From an uncultured Atopobiaceae bacterium (GTDB taxonomy: Bacteria; Actinomycetota; Coriobacteriia; Coriobacteriales; Atopobiaceae): a stretch of DNA of 6,595 nt. This document shows, one piece after another, positions 5,337 to 6,595 of this stretch. The stretch is from assembly GCA_947581665.1 (NCBI GenBank), contig CANPVI010000085.1:1-6595 (forward strand), written 5' to 3'. Each line of letters opens with the position of its first letter. The stretch's first letter is position 1. The notes under the pieces were generated by a model. The model was not told where the DNA came from. It saw only the letters and a program-made list of their open reading frames with translations, and made no database searches. The position numbers and the translations under genes were made by a program.

Positions 5337-5489
5337 TTCGTTTTGCCCGTCCCTTTCTCACCATGACAATTCACGAGCCTCGTCGTCGTTTGGATAGATC
5401 CTGGCTTTTTGGTCGCCTTGGCAAAGACATCTGGGTCTTCGGGTGGCTCCCCATGGGCTCCATGATTTGTGCACAGACCGAGAAAGATC
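5337..5489 (+). other. Non-coding stretch upstream of the rpoB promoter
   Basis: I see no gene here. The base composition is noticeably less GC-rich than the coding regions. The only structures are a weak AAGAC/GTCTT hairpin (5424-5439) and a short direct repeat GGCTCC around the CCATGG palindrome (about 5445-5461). Open frames crossing it on either strand match no known family and are non-coding shadows. It may hold upstream promoter elements. Confidence 0.4.
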
Positions 5490-5518
5490 TTGACCGGGGG
5501 AGCGAAGCTTTGTATTCT
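5490..5518 (+). promoter_or_regulatory. Sigma-70-type promoter for rpoB
   Basis: TTGACC (5490-5495) and TATTCT (5513-5518) are separated by exactly 17 bp; they match the consensus hexamers 5/6 and 4/6. Transcription would begin near 5525, giving a leader of about 48 nt. Together with the terminator at 5172-5202, this makes rpoB (and presumably rpoC beyond the window) a unit separable from rplJ-rplL. Confidence 0.75.
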
Positions 5519-5543
5519 GCTCGTTTGCGATGATCGAATTAGT

Positions 5544-5563
5544 GTGCCGATGGCATGAGGAGG
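5544..5563 (+). promoter_or_regulatory. rpoB ribosome binding site with abutting hairpin
   Basis: GAGGAGG (5557-5563) lies 9 bp before GTG 5573 and decides the rpoB start. Just upstream, TGCC-GAT-GGCA (5545-5555) can form a 4-bp hairpin next to the Shine-Dalgarno. The arrangement GTGCC-GAT-GGCA followed by GGAGG resembles the one before rplJ (4144-4167). Confidence 0.6.
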
Positions 5564-5572
5564 AATCACCTG

Positions 5573-6595
5573 GTGAATACGCCGAAATCCTCCGCTCCGA
5601 TCGCATCGAAAACGGAGCGCGTGAGCTTTTCGAAGATCCCGCTTGCGATGGAACTGCCCAATCTTATCCGCGTCCAAAGGGAATCGTACACGCGTTTTTT
5701 GGAGGAGGGTGTCGCCGAGGTCCTCGCGCAGAGTTCGCCGATCACGAACAGCGCCGGCAACCTCAAGCTCGAGTTCGGCGAGTACCTCTTCGTCGATCCC
5801 GACAACACCGTCGAGGAGTGCCGCCTGAAGGACCTGAACTACCAGGCCTCGCTCATGGTGCGCTCGCGCCTCGTGCCGCAGGGCGGCGCCGGTGAGATCA
5901 CCGAAGAGCTCATATACTTCGGGGACTTCCCGCTGATGACCGACCGCGGCACCTTCATCATCAACGGCACCGAGCGCGTGGTGGTCTCCCAGCTCGTGCG
6001 TTCGCCGGGCGTCTTCTTCGAGAAGAAGCTCGAGAACTCCGTCGAGACGATCACCTGCCAGTTCATCCCGGCCCGCGGGGCGTGGCTCGAGTTCAAGGTG
6101 GATCGTCGCCATCGCCTCATGGTGTCGATGGAGCGCAAGAAGTTCATGGACGCCACGCTCCTCTTGCGCGCCCTCGGCATCGCCGAGACCGACCAGGAGA
6201 TCATCGACCTCCTCGGTGATTCCTCGGTCGTGCAGGACACCCTCGCCGACGACCACACGCAGAGCCGAGAGGACGCCCTGCTCGAGGTGTTCTCGGTCCA
6301 GCGCTCCTCCGAGCCCCCCACGATCGATTCCGCCGCATCCATGATCCGCGGCCTCTACTTCGACCACACGCGCTTCGACCTCGCCAAGGTCGGCCGCTAC
6401 AAGATCAACAAGAAGCTCGGACTCGACGTCGATCCCACGAAGCTCACGCTCACGAACGAGGACATCGTCGCGGCGCTTCGCTACCTCATCGCGCTCGTGG
6501 AGGGCGATCCCACCAAGACCTTCGACGACATCGACCACTTCGGCAACCGCCGCGTCCGCACCGTGGGCGAGCTCGTGCAGAACGCCTTCCGCACC
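5573..6595 (+). CDS. rpoB: RNA polymerase beta subunit, 3'-truncated
   Basis: RpoB forms half of the catalytic cleft of RNA polymerase. The window holds the first 341 codons; the frame is open at the right edge. The start is GTG 5573, supported by GAGGAGG 9 bp upstream; it gives MNTPKSSAPIASKTERVSFS, then KIPLAMELPNLI, the expected beta N-terminus. Downstream ATG 5648 would delete the conserved VSFSKI segment. Visible blocks are ELPNLIRVQRESY (27-39), the lobe segment ELIYFGDFPLMTDRGTFIIN (112-131) and GTERVVVSQLVRSPGVFF (132-149). Then come PARGAWLEF (167-175), KVGRYKINKKL (272-282), and DDIDHFGNRRVRTVGEL (318-334). Val147, equivalent to the N-terminal rifampicin-cluster valine (E. coli V146), is wild type. 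The central rifampicin region lies beyond the window. Residues about 200-275, the variable lobe, are shorter than in E. coli, as expected for Gram-positives. Confidence 0.98.
   Translation, partial: MNTPKSSAPIASKTERVSFSKIPLAMELPNLIRVQRESYTRFLEEGVAEVLAQSSPITNSAGNLKLEFGEYLFVDPDNTVEECRLKDLNYQASLMVRSRLVPQGGAGEITEELIYFGDFPLMTDRGTFIINGTERVVVSQLVRSPGVFFEKKLENSVETITCQFIPARGAWLEFKVDRRHRLMVSMERKKFMDATLLLRALGIAETDQEIIDLLGDSSVVQDTLADDHTQSREDALLEVFSVQRSSEPPTIDSAASMIRGLYFDHTRFDLAKVGRYKINKKLGLDVDPTKLTLTNEDIVAALRYLIALVEGDPTKTFDDIDHFGNRRVRTVGELVQNAFRT

Noticed and set aside
5168..5533. Possible small + strand protein between rplL and rpoB
   Set aside because: The frame starts inside the terminator, passes through the hairpin repeat and the rpoB promoter, and has no recognisable domain or ribosome site.
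5648..5650. ATG as alternative rpoB start (also GTG 5621)
   Set aside because: Both remove all or part of the conserved TERVSFSKI segment and lack a Shine-Dalgarno; GTG 5573 has GAGGAGG at 9 bp.

Overview
The window is a core ribosomal and transcription gene cluster from a high-GC Gram-positive bacterium. All genes lie on the + strand: tuf (5' end cut off), rpmG, tRNA-Trp, secE, nusG, rplK, rplA, rplJ, rplL and the first 341 codons of rpoB. Strong C/G third-position preference, a C+ type L33, the actinobacterial-looking RpoB start and the EF-Tu sequence suggest Actinomycetota, most likely class Coriobacteriia (Olsenella/Atopobium/Collinsella relatives). That placement comes from recall of family sequences, not from a search.

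Layout: (1) 2-1482: tuf, rpmG and tRNA-Trp appear to be one transcript, closed by a strong intrinsic terminator at 1442-1482. (2) 1483-3894: secE, nusG, rplK and rplA. secE and nusG are 4 bp apart. rplK and rplA are separated by an unusually long 220-bp spacer holding a ~110-bp hairpin repeat (copy 1), further small hairpins, and a small hairpin that displays the rplA Shine-Dalgarno sequence. (3) 3895-5202: a sigma-70-type promoter (TTGACG-17-GACAAT) sits in a 14-bp-arm inverted repeat. It is followed by an L10 autoregulatory leader, an attenuator-like hairpin with T6, then rplJ and rplL, and a strong terminator. (4) 5203-6595: copy 2 of the hairpin repeat, a second good promoter (TTGACC-17-TATTCT), a short leader, and rpoB starting at GTG 5573. 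rpoB runs off the window before the central rifampicin region.

The genes supply translation elongation (EF-Tu, tRNA-Trp), 50S proteins (L33, L11, L1, and the L10/L12 stalk), protein export (SecE), transcription elongation (NusG) and RNA polymerase beta. The gene content and order are ordinary. The unusual material is between the genes: a two-copy palindromic element whose differences between copies are mostly compensatory base-pair changes, a leader/attenuator system before rplJ, separate terminators and promoters that split the cluster into units, and TAG as stop codon in seven of the eight complete reading-frame ends. I found no CRISPR array, transposase, phage gene or unknown protein.
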